Assembly (NCBI RefSeq): GCF_031656915.1
Contig: NZ_CP134227.1
Location: 3,038,001-3,102,000, forward strand
Reading direction: 5' to 3'
From: Nocardioides marmorisolisilvae
GTDB taxonomy: Bacteria; Actinomycetota; Actinomycetes; Propionibacteriales; Nocardioidaceae
Length of the DNA: 64,000 nt
The notes beneath the pieces were generated by a model. It worked only from the letters and a program-made list of their open reading frames with translations. It ran no database searches and was not told where the DNA came from. The stretch's first letter is position 1. The number at the start of each line of letters is the position of its first letter. The translations under genes were made by a program, and so were the position numbers. Positions 46,496-54,552 of this stretch are shown here, piece after piece.

Positions 46496-48223
46496 GTGAC
46501 CTCCCCCACCGTCGTGCCCACCCTTCCCCGAACCCGCGCGCCCGAGCTGATCGGCCGCGGCTGGCTGAACACCGACGGCCCGCTGCACCTCGGTGATCTG
46601 CGCGGCCGGTGGCTGCTGCTGGACTTCTGGACGTTCTGCTGCATCAACTGCCTGCACGTGCTCGACGAGCTGCGACCGGTCGAGGAGGCGCACCGTGACG
46701 CGCTGGTGGTGGTCGGGGTGCACAGCCCGAAGTTCGCGCACGAGGCCGACCCGGTCGCGCTGCGGCAAGCCGTGGAGCGGTACGGCGTGGCTCACCCGGT
46801 CCTCGACGACCCCGAGCTGCGGACCTGGCAGGCCTATGCCGCGCGGGCCTGGCCGACGCTGGTGCTCGTCGACCCCGAGGGGTACGTCGTCGCCCACTAC
46901 GCCGGTGAGGGCCACGCCCACGCGATCGACGCGATGATCACCGCGCTGTCGCCGGCGTACGCCGAGCGGGGCACCCTGCAGCCCGGTGACTCCCCTTACG
47001 TGGCGCCCGTGACCGAGCCGAGTGACCTGCGGTTCCCGGCCAAGGCCGTCCGGCTGACCGACGGCTCGCTGCTGGTGGCCGACGCGGGGCACGACCAGCT
47101 CGTCCACCTGGAGAAGGACCTCACCGCGGTCCGCCGGGTGATCGGCGGGTTCCGCGAGCCCAACGGCCTGTGCCTGCTGCCCACCGACGTCGCCGATGCG
47201 CTCGGCTCCGACGTGGTCGTCGCGGACACGGTCGGGCACCGCCTGGTCGGCGTACGTCTCCGCGACGGTCGGGTCAGGGAACTCGCCGCGGGTCTGAACA
47301 GCCCATGGGACGTCGCCTGGTGGCAGGACCGGCTCTGGGTCGCGATGGCCGGCGACCACACGCTATGGACCTTCGACCCGGTCACCGCCCGGATGGCGCA
47401 TGCCGGCGGCACCGCCAACGAGGGTCTGCTCGACGGGCCGCTGGCAGCGGCCTGGTTCGCTCAGCCGAGCGGTCTGGCACCGGACGGCGACCGGCTCTGG
47501 CTGGTCGACGCCGAGACCTCGGCACTGCGCTACGTCCAGGACGAGACGGTGCACACGGTAGTCGGCGAGGGGCTCTTCGACTTCGGCTTCCACGACGGGG
47601 ACCGGGGGCAGGCGCGGATGCAGCATCCGCTCGGCGTCGCCGTCTACGACGGGGCGGTGCTGGTCGCGGACACCTACAACGGCGCCGTACGACGCTTCGA
47701 CCCCGCCACCGGTGAGCTGCAGACCGTGGCCAGCGGACTGGCCGAGCCGAGCGGCCTCGTCGTGGTGGACGACGCCGTCGTGGTGGTGGAGTCGGCCGCG
47801 CACCGGCTGGCGCCGCTCGCCCTGGCCTCGCACCGCGTCGAGGGCCCGGTCTCGCGGACCCACCGGCCGCCGACCGAGGTCGCGCCCGGCGAGCTTCGTC
47901 TGCAGGTGACCTTCGCGCCTCCGCCGGGGCAGAAGGTCGACGACCGATTCGGACCGGCCACCCAGCTGCACGTCAGCGCGACCCCACCGGCGTTGCTCCG
48001 CGCGGGCGACGGGGTCGGCACCGATCTGACCCGGACGCTCGTCCTGGACGAGACCGTCGGCGAGGGCCTGCTGCACATCGCCGCTCGGGCGGCCTCCTGC
48101 GACGCGGACGAAGGCGAGGGCCCGGCCTGCCGGATGCACCAGCAGGACTGGGGCATCCCGGTCCGGCTCGCCACCGGCGGACCGGCCGAGCTGGTGCTGC
48201 CGCTCGGGGGAGCCGCCCGCTGA
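46496..48223 (+). CDS. thioredoxin-fold and NHL-repeat protein (NHLRC2-like)
   Basis: A 575-residue protein. Residues 1-150 form a thioredoxin-like domain with LLDFWTFCCINCLHVLDEL, giving a C-x-x-C pair. Residues 170-450 hold NHL propeller blades (LTDGSLLVADAGHDQLVHL, QHPLGVAVYDGAVLVADTY). The last 100 residues form a small beta domain with conserved Cys. No signal peptide is seen. The layout equals eukaryotic NHLRC2 and bacterial homologues of unknown function, possibly redox-linked. The GTG start at 46496 has GGGAG close upstream. Confidence 0.86.
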   Translation: MTSPTVVPTLPRTRAPELIGRGWLNTDGPLHLGDLRGRWLLLDFWTFCCINCLHVLDELRPVEEAHRDALVVVGVHSPKFAHEADPVALRQAVERYGVAHPVLDDPELRTWQAYAARAWPTLVLVDPEGYVVAHYAGEGHAHAIDAMITALSPAYAERGTLQPGDSPYVAPVTEPSDLRFPAKAVRLTDGSLLVADAGHDQLVHLEKDLTAVRRVIGGFREPNGLCLLPTDVADALGSDVVVADTVGHRLVGVRLRDGRVRELAAGLNSPWDVAWWQDRLWVAMAGDHTLWTFDPVTARMAHAGGTANEGLLDGPLAAAWFAQPSGLAPDGDRLWLVDAETSALRYVQDETVHTVVGEGLFDFGFHDGDRGQARMQHPLGVAVYDGAVLVADTYNGAVRRFDPATGELQTVASGLAEPSGLVVVDDAVVVVESAAHRLAPLALASHRVEGPVSRTHRPPTEVAPGELRLQVTFAPPPGQKVDDRFGPATQLHVSATPPALLRAGDGVGTDLTRTLVLDETVGEGLLHIAARAASCDADEGEGPACRMHQQDWGIPVRLATGGPAELVLPLGGAAR

Positions 48224-48271
48224 GCGATCGAAACCCGTTTGCGCAGGCCGTGATCCGGATACGTTGACAAC

Positions 48272-49102
48272 GTGAACTACTTCCGTTTTGTCGCCCTCGG
48301 CGACAGCCAGACGGAGGGTCTGAACGATCTGGCCCCCGACGGGTCGCCGCGGGGTTGGGCGGACCGGTTCGCCGAGCGGCTGGCGGCGACCAGCAGCCCG
48401 CAGCTGCAGTACGCCAATCTCGCGGTACGCCGGTGCCGGGCCGCGCACGTGCGCCACGTCCAGCTGCCCGCAGCGCTGAGCCTCCAGCCCGATCTCGCCG
48501 CCGTGGCGGTCGGGATGAACGACGTGCTGCGCCACGACTTCGACCTCGAGTCCGCCGCCCGCGACATCGAGGAGACCGTCGCGGCCCTGCGCGACACCGG
48601 CTGCGACGTGCTGACCATGACGTTCCCCGACATCGGCCGGATGATCCCGTCCATGCGCTGGCTACGCGCACGTGAGGTCGCGCTCAACGAGCGAATCACC
48701 CGCATCGCCCGGCGGTACGACGTAGCCCTGCTGGATCTGTTCCCGTTGGCGATGTGTGGGGACCGGCGACTGTGGAGCCACGACCGGATCCACGGGAGCA
48801 GTGAGGGGCACTGGCGGATCGCGGCCGGGATCGCCGAGCTCGCCGGCCTGCCCGGTGCCGACGCGGGCTGGCGCCGGCTCGAGCCCTCGTCCCGCAGGAC
48901 GGGACGCGCGGGGGCCCTCGCGCGCGATGGTCACTGGGCGCTGACGTTCATGGCGCCCTGGTTGGGTCGCCAGCTGGGCCGGCGGCTGCTCGGACGCGCA
49001 CCGGGCGCGGCGCCGGTCGCCAAGCGTCCCGCGCTGACCCCTGTCCTGGCGGTGCGACCAACCGGCCGAGCCGCTGCATCGGCTGCCGGCGCAGCGACCT
49101 GA
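48272..49102 (+). CDS. SGNH/GDSL-family hydrolase (paralogue 1)
   Basis: A 276-residue esterase-type hydrolase. Block I is FVALGDSQTEGLND with the nucleophile Ser; block III is VAVGMNDVL; block V is DRIHGSSEGHWRIA with Asp and His. A 70-residue C-terminal extension (APWLGRQLGRRLLGR, then KRPALTPV) is shared with the second SGNH gene at 56 kb. No signal peptide, so it is probably cytoplasmic. GTG start. Substrate unknown. Confidence 0.86.
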   Translation: MNYFRFVALGDSQTEGLNDLAPDGSPRGWADRFAERLAATSSPQLQYANLAVRRCRAAHVRHVQLPAALSLQPDLAAVAVGMNDVLRHDFDLESAARDIEETVAALRDTGCDVLTMTFPDIGRMIPSMRWLRAREVALNERITRIARRYDVALLDLFPLAMCGDRRLWSHDRIHGSSEGHWRIAAGIAELAGLPGADAGWRRLEPSSRRTGRAGALARDGHWALTFMAPWLGRQLGRRLLGRAPGAAPVAKRPALTPVLAVRPTGRAAASAAGAAT

Positions 49103-49109
49103 GGGCTGC

Positions 49110-49343
49110 TCAGACGCGCGGCGGCGGGGGCTGGTCGGTGCGGCGCTCCTCCACGTGGGTGGTCCGTGAGCGCTGGGCGTTCATCACCAGGGCAAGGATG
49201 ATCGCCAGGGCGCCGACGATGATCAGGATCCACCCCAACGTGTTGCCGTCGATGTGGTCCTGCCAGCTGCTCGGCAGGCTGACGGCGTCCGTGGCCAAGA
49301 TCAGGCCGATGACGAGCAGCACGATTCCCAGGCCGATACCCAT
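49110..49343 (-). CDS. small two-helix membrane protein (DUF6458-like)
   Basis: A 77-residue protein with two hydrophobic helices, IGLGIVLLVIGLILA and LGWILIIVGALAIILALV, joined by a short loop with DHIDGNTLG, and a charged Pro-rich tail. It resembles the small actinobacterial DUF6458 family. A GGAGG ribosome site precedes the ATG. Function is unknown; conserved two-helix proteins of this type may be envelope-stress or membrane-packing proteins. Confidence 0.75.
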   Translation of the reverse strand: MGIGLGIVLLVIGLILATDAVSLPSSWQDHIDGNTLGWILIIVGALAIILALVMNAQRSRTTHVEERRTDQPPPPRV

Positions 49344-49472
49344 GGGTCCTCCTTCGGTCGGTGTGGCTTGCTCTGCCGCTCTTCTACCCAGTCGGGTCGG
49401 ACATATGCGTCGAAACGCAGCGGCGGGGCCGCCCGTCTCCGGTGCGGCCCCGCTCTGATCGTCCTGCGAGGT

Positions 49473-51359
49473 TTAGAAGGACGCTTCGTCGAGCTCCATC
49501 AGCGAGAGGTCGGTGCCCTCGGCGATGGCCAGCTCGGCGGCGAGCTTGGGCAGCGTGTTGCGCGCGAAGAACTGCGCGGCCGCGATCTTGCCCTCGTAGA
49601 ACAGCTTGTCGGCCTCGGACACCTCGCCACCCAGCTTCGTCAGCGCGACCTCGGCACCGCGCAGCAACAGCCACGCGCAGACGATGTCGCCGAGCGTCAT
49701 CAGCAGCCGGCTGGTGTTCAGCCCGACCTTGTAGATGTTCCGGATATCTGCGTCGCCCTCGCCGGTGTTGCTGCTCTCGTCGGCGCTCATCAGGGTGTTG
49801 ACCATGAACCCGACCAGGGCCTGGCCGTCCTCGAGGGCCTTGGCCAGCAGCTCGCGCTCGACCTTCAGCCGACCGTTGCCCGCCTCGGACTTCACGAAAC
49901 CGTCGATCTCGCCGGCGAGGAAGCCGAGCGCCTGCGCCTGGTCCTTCACGATCTTGCGGAAGAACAGGTCCTGGCCCTGGATCGCGGTGGTGCCCTCGTA
50001 GAGGGTGTCGATCTTGGCGTCTCGGACGTACTGCTCGATCGGGTACTCCTGGAGGAAGCCCGACCCGCCGAGGGTCTGCAGCGACTCGGTGCCCAGCAGC
50101 ACCCAGGAGCGCTCCGAGCCGTAGCCCTTGACGATCGGGAGCAGCAGGTCGTTGACCCGCTCGGCCATCTCGTCACGCTCGCCGTTGTGCTCCGCGATCT
50201 GCACCTTATCCTGCCAGGACGCGGTGTAGAGCACCAGCGCACGCATCGCCTCGGCGTAGGCCTTCTGCGTCATCAGCGAGCGCCGTACGTCGGGGTGGTG
50301 GGTGATCGTGACCCTCGGGGCGGTCTTCGCCGAGTTGGTCAGGTCCGCGCCCTGCACCCGCTCCTTGGCGTACTCCAGCGCGTTGAGGTAGCCAGTCGAC
50401 AGCGTCGCGATGGCCTTGCTGCCGACCATCATCCGGGCGTTCTCGATGACCTGGAACATCTGGGCGATGCCGTCGTGCACCTCGCCGAGGAGCCACCCCA
50501 CGGCCGGCTCGCCACCGCCGACACCGGCGTCACCGAAGGTGACCTCGCAGGTGTTGGAGACCTTGATGCCCATCTTGTGCTCGACGTTGGTGACGTAGGC
50601 GCCGTTGCGCGCACCGGTGAGCTCACCGGTCTCCAGGTCGAAGTGGTGCTCGGGCACGATGAACAGGCTCAGACCCTTGGTCCCCGGCCCGCCGACGCCC
50701 TCGACACCGGCCGGTCGGGCCAGCACCAGGTGGATGACGTTCTCGGTGAGGTCGCTGGTGGCGGAGGTGATGAACCGCTTGACTCCCTCGACGTTCCAGG
50801 TGCCGTCCGCGTTCGGGGTGGCCTTGGTGCGACCGGCGCCGACGTCGGAGCCCGCGTCCGGCTCGGTCAGCACCATCGTCGTGTTCCAGCCGCGGTCCAC
50901 GATGTGCTGGGCGATCTTCTTGTCCCGGTCGTTGCCGTTTCGGTGGACCACGCCGGCGAACATCGGGCCCGCGCCGTACATCCACAGGGCCGGGTTGGAG
51001 CCGAGCACGAGCTCGCCCATCGCCCAGTTGAAGCTGGAGGGTGCCGGCGTACCGCCGAGCTCGGCCATGGTGCCCAGGCGCCAGTACTCGGCGTCCATCC
51101 AGGCCTGGTAGCTCTTCTTGAACGACTCCGGCAGCGGAGCGCTGTGCGTCTGCGGGTCGAAGACCGGGGGGTTGCGGTCCGCGTCGGCGAAGGACTCGGC
51201 CAGCTCCTCGCGGGCCATCCGGTCGACCTCGGAGAGGATCGAGCGCGCAGTCTCGACGTCGATCTCCTCGAACGGGCCGGTGCCGAGCACCTCGCCGCGG
51301 CCGAGCACCTCGAAGAGGTTGAACTCGATGTCGCGGATGTTGCTCTTGTAGTGGCTCAC
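49473..51359 (-). CDS. fadE5: acyl-CoA dehydrogenase, FadE5-like
   Basis: A 628-residue acyl-CoA dehydrogenase of the long form. The N-terminus [20 protein letters not shown] is nearly diagnostic of mycobacterial FadE5. Flavin and substrate segments are [25 protein letters not shown] and [14 protein letters not shown], the last holding the catalytic Glu region. FadE5 has broad chain-length specificity in beta-oxidation. No other fad genes are adjacent. It is divergent from an Rrf2 gene and a palindrome lies 56 bases upstream of its ATG. Confidence 0.9.
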   Translation of the reverse strand: MSHYKSNIRDIEFNLFEVLGRGEVLGTGPFEEIDVETARSILSEVDRMAREELAESFADADRNPPVFDPQTHSAPLPESFKKSYQAWMDAEYWRLGTMAELGGTPAPSSFNWAMGELVLGSNPALWMYGAGPMFAGVVHRNGNDRDKKIAQHIVDRGWNTTMVLTEPDAGSDVGAGRTKATPNADGTWNVEGVKRFITSATSDLTENVIHLVLARPAGVEGVGGPGTKGLSLFIVPEHHFDLETGELTGARNGAYVTNVEHKMGIKVSNTCEVTFGDAGVGGGEPAVGWLLGEVHDGIAQMFQVIENARMMVGSKAIATLSTGYLNALEYAKERVQGADLTNSAKTAPRVTITHHPDVRRSLMTQKAYAEAMRALVLYTASWQDKVQIAEHNGERDEMAERVNDLLLPIVKGYGSERSWVLLGTESLQTLGGSGFLQEYPIEQYVRDAKIDTLYEGTTAIQGQDLFFRKIVKDQAQALGFLAGEIDGFVKSEAGNGRLKVERELLAKALEDGQALVGFMVNTLMSADESSNTGEGDADIRNIYKVGLNTSRLLMTLGDIVCAWLLLRGAEVALTKLGGEVSEADKLFYEGKIAAAQFFARNTLPKLAAELAIAEGTDLSLMELDEASF

Positions 51360-51414
51360 TGATCCACCTTTTCCACGTCGGGCCCGGTGGTCCGGGCATC
51401 GGTGCCGGTTAGGC

Positions 51415-51429
51415 TACTGACCGGTAACA
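51415..51429. promoter_or_regulatory. operator-like palindrome between fadE5 and rrf2
   Basis: TACTGACCGGTAACA centres on CCGG; TGACCGGTAA reads back as TTACCGGTCA, so nine of ten core positions are symmetrical except one mismatch. It sits in the 134-base divergent gap where a TetR- or GntR-type fatty-acid regulator could bind. The cognate protein is not identified. Confidence 0.4.
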
Positions 51430-51493
51430 TCCATTATGGTCCCGGTCCGCCGGCTATGCAAGGCGAAGTCGAGTGACATGACAGACTTGGTGC

Positions 51494-51952
51494 ATGCGGG
51501 TGTCGGCGAAGAGTGACTACGCCCTCCGCGCCCTGATCGAGATCGCCCTGCGTGGTGCGGGCCGACCCGTCAGTGCCGAGGAGCTCGGCCGGATCCAGGA
51601 CATCCCGCACGGCTTCCTGCAGGCGATCCTCGCCGATATGCGCCGAGCGGGCGTGGTGGTCAGCCAGCGCGGACAGTCCGGCGGCTGGAGACTGGCCCGC
51701 GACCCCGGCGAGATCACCGTGGCCGACGTGATCAGGGCCGTCGACGGGCCTCTGGTCAGCGTGTACGGGCTGCGCCCGGAGTCGGTCTCCTACAACGGCA
51801 ACGCCGAGATCCTCCAACTGGTCTGGATCGCAGCGCGCAGCAGCCTTCGTGACGTCTTCGAGCACGTCACGATCGCCGCCCTCGCCGATCAGCGGTTGCC
51901 CCCCGACGTCGCCGCGCGGACCACCGACGAGGACGCCTGGCGGCCGCACTGA
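51494..51952 (+). CDS. Rrf2-family transcriptional regulator without cysteines
   Basis: A 152-residue winged-helix regulator. MRVSAKSDYALRALIEIAL and IPHGFLQAILADMRRAGVV and SQRGQSGGWRLAR are the Rrf2 helix-turn-helix and wing. Family members such as IscR and NsrR hold a Fe-S cluster with three Cys near residues 90-110; this protein has no Cys at all, so it cannot bind that cluster and must sense something else. It is divergent from fadE5 and may control it. Confidence 0.86.
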   Translation: MRVSAKSDYALRALIEIALRGAGRPVSAEELGRIQDIPHGFLQAILADMRRAGVVVSQRGQSGGWRLARDPGEITVADVIRAVDGPLVSVYGLRPESVSYNGNAEILQLVWIAARSSLRDVFEHVTIAALADQRLPPDVAARTTDEDAWRPH

Positions 51953-51979
51953 CGGGGGCGACACGCTGGCCGGACAAAC

Positions 51980-51993
51980 TAGAACGCGTTACA
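51980..51993. promoter_or_regulatory. KstR-like box TAGAACGCGTTACA
   Basis: Fits TnnAACnnGTTnnA at every fixed position. It ends eight bases before the ATG of the SnoaL-like gene, so the promoter overlaps the site. The matching box upstream of the steroid-dehydrogenase-like SDR is at 42669-42682. Confidence 0.5.
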
Positions 51994-52001
51994 GTTCGCC
52001 C

Positions 52002-52454
52002 ATGATCGAGTCGGAGTTCATCACCTGGGACGCGCCGGACGGCGATCATCCGGCACGCCGGATGTCGCAGCGTTCGTACGACGCGGTGTCGCGCAAGGCC
52101 AAGGACGAGTGGTTGGCGCTCTTCGCCGAGGACGCCACTCTCGAGGACCCGGTGGGCCCGTCGTTCTTCGACCCCGAGGGCAACGGTCATCACGGGAAGG
52201 ACGGGATCGCGGCCTTCTGGGAGATGGCGATCGCGCCGGTGGCCGAGTTCCGCTTCACCATCCGCGACTCGTTCGCAGGAGGCAACGCGTGCGCCAACAT
52301 CGGCACCTTCTCCACGCGGATGGAGGACGGCACTCTCGCCGACACCGACCTGATCGCGACGTACCGCCTGGACGACGACGGTCTGATCCGGCAGATGAAC
52401 GCGCACTGGGAGGTCGACCGGACCCTGGCCACGGTGCGCAAGGCCGAGAGCTGA
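52002..52454 (+). CDS. SnoaL/ketosteroid-isomerase-like (NTF2-fold) protein
   Basis: A 150-residue NTF2-fold protein. KDEWLALFAEDATLEDPVGPS and GKDGIAAFWEMAIAP are typical of the SnoaL-like/steroid isomerase group; LEDPVGPS with DPEGNGHHGK resembles the mycobacterial KSI-like protein of the KstR regulon. The upstream AACnnGTT box agrees. It may isomerise or bind a steroid or polyketide-like compound, but no catalytic proof is visible. It ends one base from the convergent DUF2461 stop. Confidence 0.78.
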   Translation: MIESEFITWDAPDGDHPARRMSQRSYDAVSRKAKDEWLALFAEDATLEDPVGPSFFDPEGNGHHGKDGIAAFWEMAIAPVAEFRFTIRDSFAGGNACANIGTFSTRMEDGTLADTDLIATYRLDDDGLIRQMNAHWEVDRTLATVRKAES

Positions 52455-52455
52455 C

Positions 52456-53088
52456 TCAGGCGACCTCTCGCTGCACCCACTCCACGAGCGGGCGCAGCGC
52501 ACGCCAGTCCGCGCGCACCCGGTCCACCAGGGCCGCCGAGTGGATCACCTCGTCGAAGCCGTACTGCCGAGCGACGACGAGCGACCGGTGCCGCAGCAGG
52601 TCGATCCGCGGGTGCGCCGGGTCGTAGCCCCGTGGCTTGGTCTTGAGTCGGTCGCCGCCGACCTCGAAGCCCGAGCGGCGCAGGGTCTGGAGCAGCCCCT
52701 CCAACTCCTTGCCGCGCCGGTCGTCGTCGATCGCAGTCCTGATCCGGGCCAGCTCGGCCGTCTCTGCGTGGTAGAACCCTGCGCCCACGCGAAAGCCGGG
52801 CGCGGCGATCTCGGCGTACCACCCGGTGGCGGGCCCGGCGGCGACGAACGCGCCCTGGTGGGTCTTGTAGGGCGTCTTGTCCTTGGCGAACCGGACGTCC
52901 CGGTGGGGCCGGAACACCTTCGCGGCGCCGAACTCGGCGGCCAGTGCCTCGGTGAGCGCGACCATCGGCGTCCGCACTGCTTCGGCATACGTCGCCTTGT
53001 GTGCCTCCCAGAACGACCGGGTGTTGTCCATCTCCAGGTCGTCGTAGAAGTCGAAGGCGGCCACGGGGAAGCCGGCGAAGTCGGTCAC
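52456..53088 (-). CDS. DUF2461 domain-containing protein
   Basis: A 210-residue member of DUF2461, a conserved family without known function. Family segments are FDFYDDLEMDNTRSFWEAHK at the start, VFRPHRDVRFAKDKTPYKTH, GWYAEIAAPGFRVGAGFYH and PRGYDPAHPRIDLLRHRSL. The GTG at 53088 follows AGGAGG with a single base between, closer than usual, but family length supports it. Its upstream side abuts a degraded tRNA-Gly copy, so its promoter must lie within or near the tRNA remnants. Confidence 0.84.
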   Translation of the reverse strand: MTDFAGFPVAAFDFYDDLEMDNTRSFWEAHKATYAEAVRTPMVALTEALAAEFGAAKVFRPHRDVRFAKDKTPYKTHQGAFVAAGPATGWYAEIAAPGFRVGAGFYHAETAELARIRTAIDDDRRGKELEGLLQTLRRSGFEVGGDRLKTKPRGYDPAHPRIDLLRHRSLVVARQYGFDEVIHSAALVDRVRADWRALRPLVEWVQREVA

Positions 53089-53127
53089 GCCTCCTGAGGC
53101 TACGTCGTGTGCGCGGTCGCTCGGGCG

Positions 53128-53186
53128 TGGAGCGGATGACGAGATGCGAACTCGCGACATCGACGGTGGGCAGAGTGTCGCGCTCT
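53128..53186 (-). pseudogene. degenerate partial copy of tRNA-Gly
   Basis: The first 37 bases (53128-53164) match 53215-53251 of the true tRNA with one change in the T-loop, covering CCA end, acceptor 3' strand, T arm and anticodon-stem 3' side. A further ten bases, AGAGCGCGAC on the tRNA strand (53177-53186), match the D-arm end. The anticodon loop is altered and the 5' acceptor strand is missing, so it cannot be a functional tRNA. It lies 28 bases downstream of the true tRNA's CCA. Confidence 0.8.
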
Positions 53187-53214
53187 GCTCGCGCGGCAGA
53201 CCTCCAGTGTTTCT

Positions 53215-53290
53215 TGGAGCGGATGACGAGATTCGAACTCGCGACATCGACCTTGGGAAAGTCGCGCTCTACCAACTGAGCTACATCCGC
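53215..53290 (-). tRNA. tRNA-Gly (anticodon CCC, reads GGG), CCA encoded
   Basis: On the minus strand the acceptor GCGGATG pairs with CATCCGC, discriminator U, encoded CCA at 53217-53215. The D arm is GCTC-AGTTGGTA-GAGC; the anticodon stem CGACT/GGTCG encloses TTCCCAA with CCC at 53257-53255; the T arm is GCGAG-TTCGAAT-CTCGT. U73 with the G1-C72, C2-G71 pairs agrees with bacterial glycine tRNAs. Confidence 0.95.
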
Positions 53291-53443
53291 ACGAGGACGA
53301 CGCGGGCCGTCCATCGAGGAGTGATGATAGCCCACGGCCGGCGCGGCGTGCAGCGGTGCGCCATCTGGCGGCCGGTGCGCCGATACTTGGGCGGGGTTGG
53401 CAGACTGGCGCAGTCTTTGACCTCACCTCGAATCGAGTTCCTC

Positions 53444-54427
53444 GTGAAGCTTCGCCCCTCCGTTGTCGCGTCGATCAGCGTGCTGGCCACCGCCGGCATG
53501 GTCCTCACCGGCTGCGGGTCAGGCTCGTCGACAGCATCAAAGAAGCCCACGGAGTCGAGCAGCCCCTCGTCGTCGGCGTCCTCGGCCTCGAGCAACGTGT
53601 GCCAGAAGCTGGTCGACGGTCCGACCAGCGAGTCGGTGAAGGTGTCCGGTTCGTTCGGCAAGACCCAGAAGGCGGCGTTCAAGTCGCCGCTGCAGGCCTA
53701 CGACACCGAGCGCACGATCGTGAAGAAGGGCAGCGGCAAGCCCACCCACGCGGGCGAGCAGGTCAACACCCTGGTGACGGTCTACCTGGGCAACGGCAAG
53801 TCGCTGGGCACCCAGCCGCTCACCCTGACGGTCGGCAACTCGTCCGTGCCGCCGGCCTTCGCCGCTGGTGCGTCCTGCCTGCCTTTCGGGACCCGCTCGG
53901 TGACGACGGCGCGTGCCCAGGACGTCTACGGGCCGCAGGGCAACCCGCAGGCCGGCATCAAGCCCACCGACTCGATGGTCATCGTCACCGACCTGCTCTC
54001 GCAGAAGAAGCCGCTGGTGCCGGCCGCCTGGACCAACGACGTCCCGAGCGTCACCTTCGACTCCAAGGGCAAGCCCACCGTCAAGCTGCCGAAGACCAAG
54101 CCGCCGAAGCAGCTCGAGCTGAAGGTCCTCAAGCAGGGCAGCGGCACGGTGGTGAAGTCCGGTGACACGGTCAACGTCGACTACCAGGGGATCAGCTGGA
54201 ACACCGGCAAGATCTTCGACCAGAGCTACGGCCGCGCGCCGGCGAGCTTCGCGACCGACCAGGTGGTCGAGGGGTTCGGCGCCGCCCTGGTCGGCCAGAA
54301 GGTCGGCACCCGGGTCATGGTCACGATCCCGCCGAAGTACGCCTACGGGCCGAAGGGCTCGGGGCAGCAGTTGGGCGGCCAGACCCTGGTCTTCGTGATC
54401 GACATCCACTCCACCAAGGCCAGCTGA
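53444..54427 (+). CDS. FKBP-type peptidyl-prolyl isomerase lipoprotein
   Basis: A 327-residue exported foldase. The signal peptide ends in lipobox VLTGC, followed by a Ser-rich linker. The C-terminal 100 residues are an FKBP domain: KSGDTVNVDYQGISWNTGK, FDQSYG, VEGFGAALVGQKVGTRVMV, IPPKYAYG and LVFVIDI. The preceding region (about 60-210) looks like a degenerate first FKBP-like domain. It should help fold secreted proteins at the outer membrane face. GTG at 53444 chosen because the signal peptide begins there. Confidence 0.9.
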   Translation: MKLRPSVVASISVLATAGMVLTGCGSGSSTASKKPTESSSPSSSASSASSNVCQKLVDGPTSESVKVSGSFGKTQKAAFKSPLQAYDTERTIVKKGSGKPTHAGEQVNTLVTVYLGNGKSLGTQPLTLTVGNSSVPPAFAAGASCLPFGTRSVTTARAQDVYGPQGNPQAGIKPTDSMVIVTDLLSQKKPLVPAAWTNDVPSVTFDSKGKPTVKLPKTKPPKQLELKVLKQGSGTVVKSGDTVNVDYQGISWNTGKIFDQSYGRAPASFATDQVVEGFGAALVGQKVGTRVMVTIPPKYAYGPKGSGQQLGGQTLVFVIDIHSTKAS

Positions 54428-54552
54428 GCGGGTCGAAGCTCCCCCCGGCCGACTTCGGTCGATCCGCGGACAACGCCGACAGGCAGTGTGCAGACTGATC
54501 CCGCGCGTTCTCTGCGCGTGACCCGCTGCTCACCGGTCGACAGGGGAAGCTC

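Noticed and set aside
53128-53186. Second functional tRNA-Gly
   Set aside because: The 5' acceptor strand is missing and the anticodon loop no longer folds.
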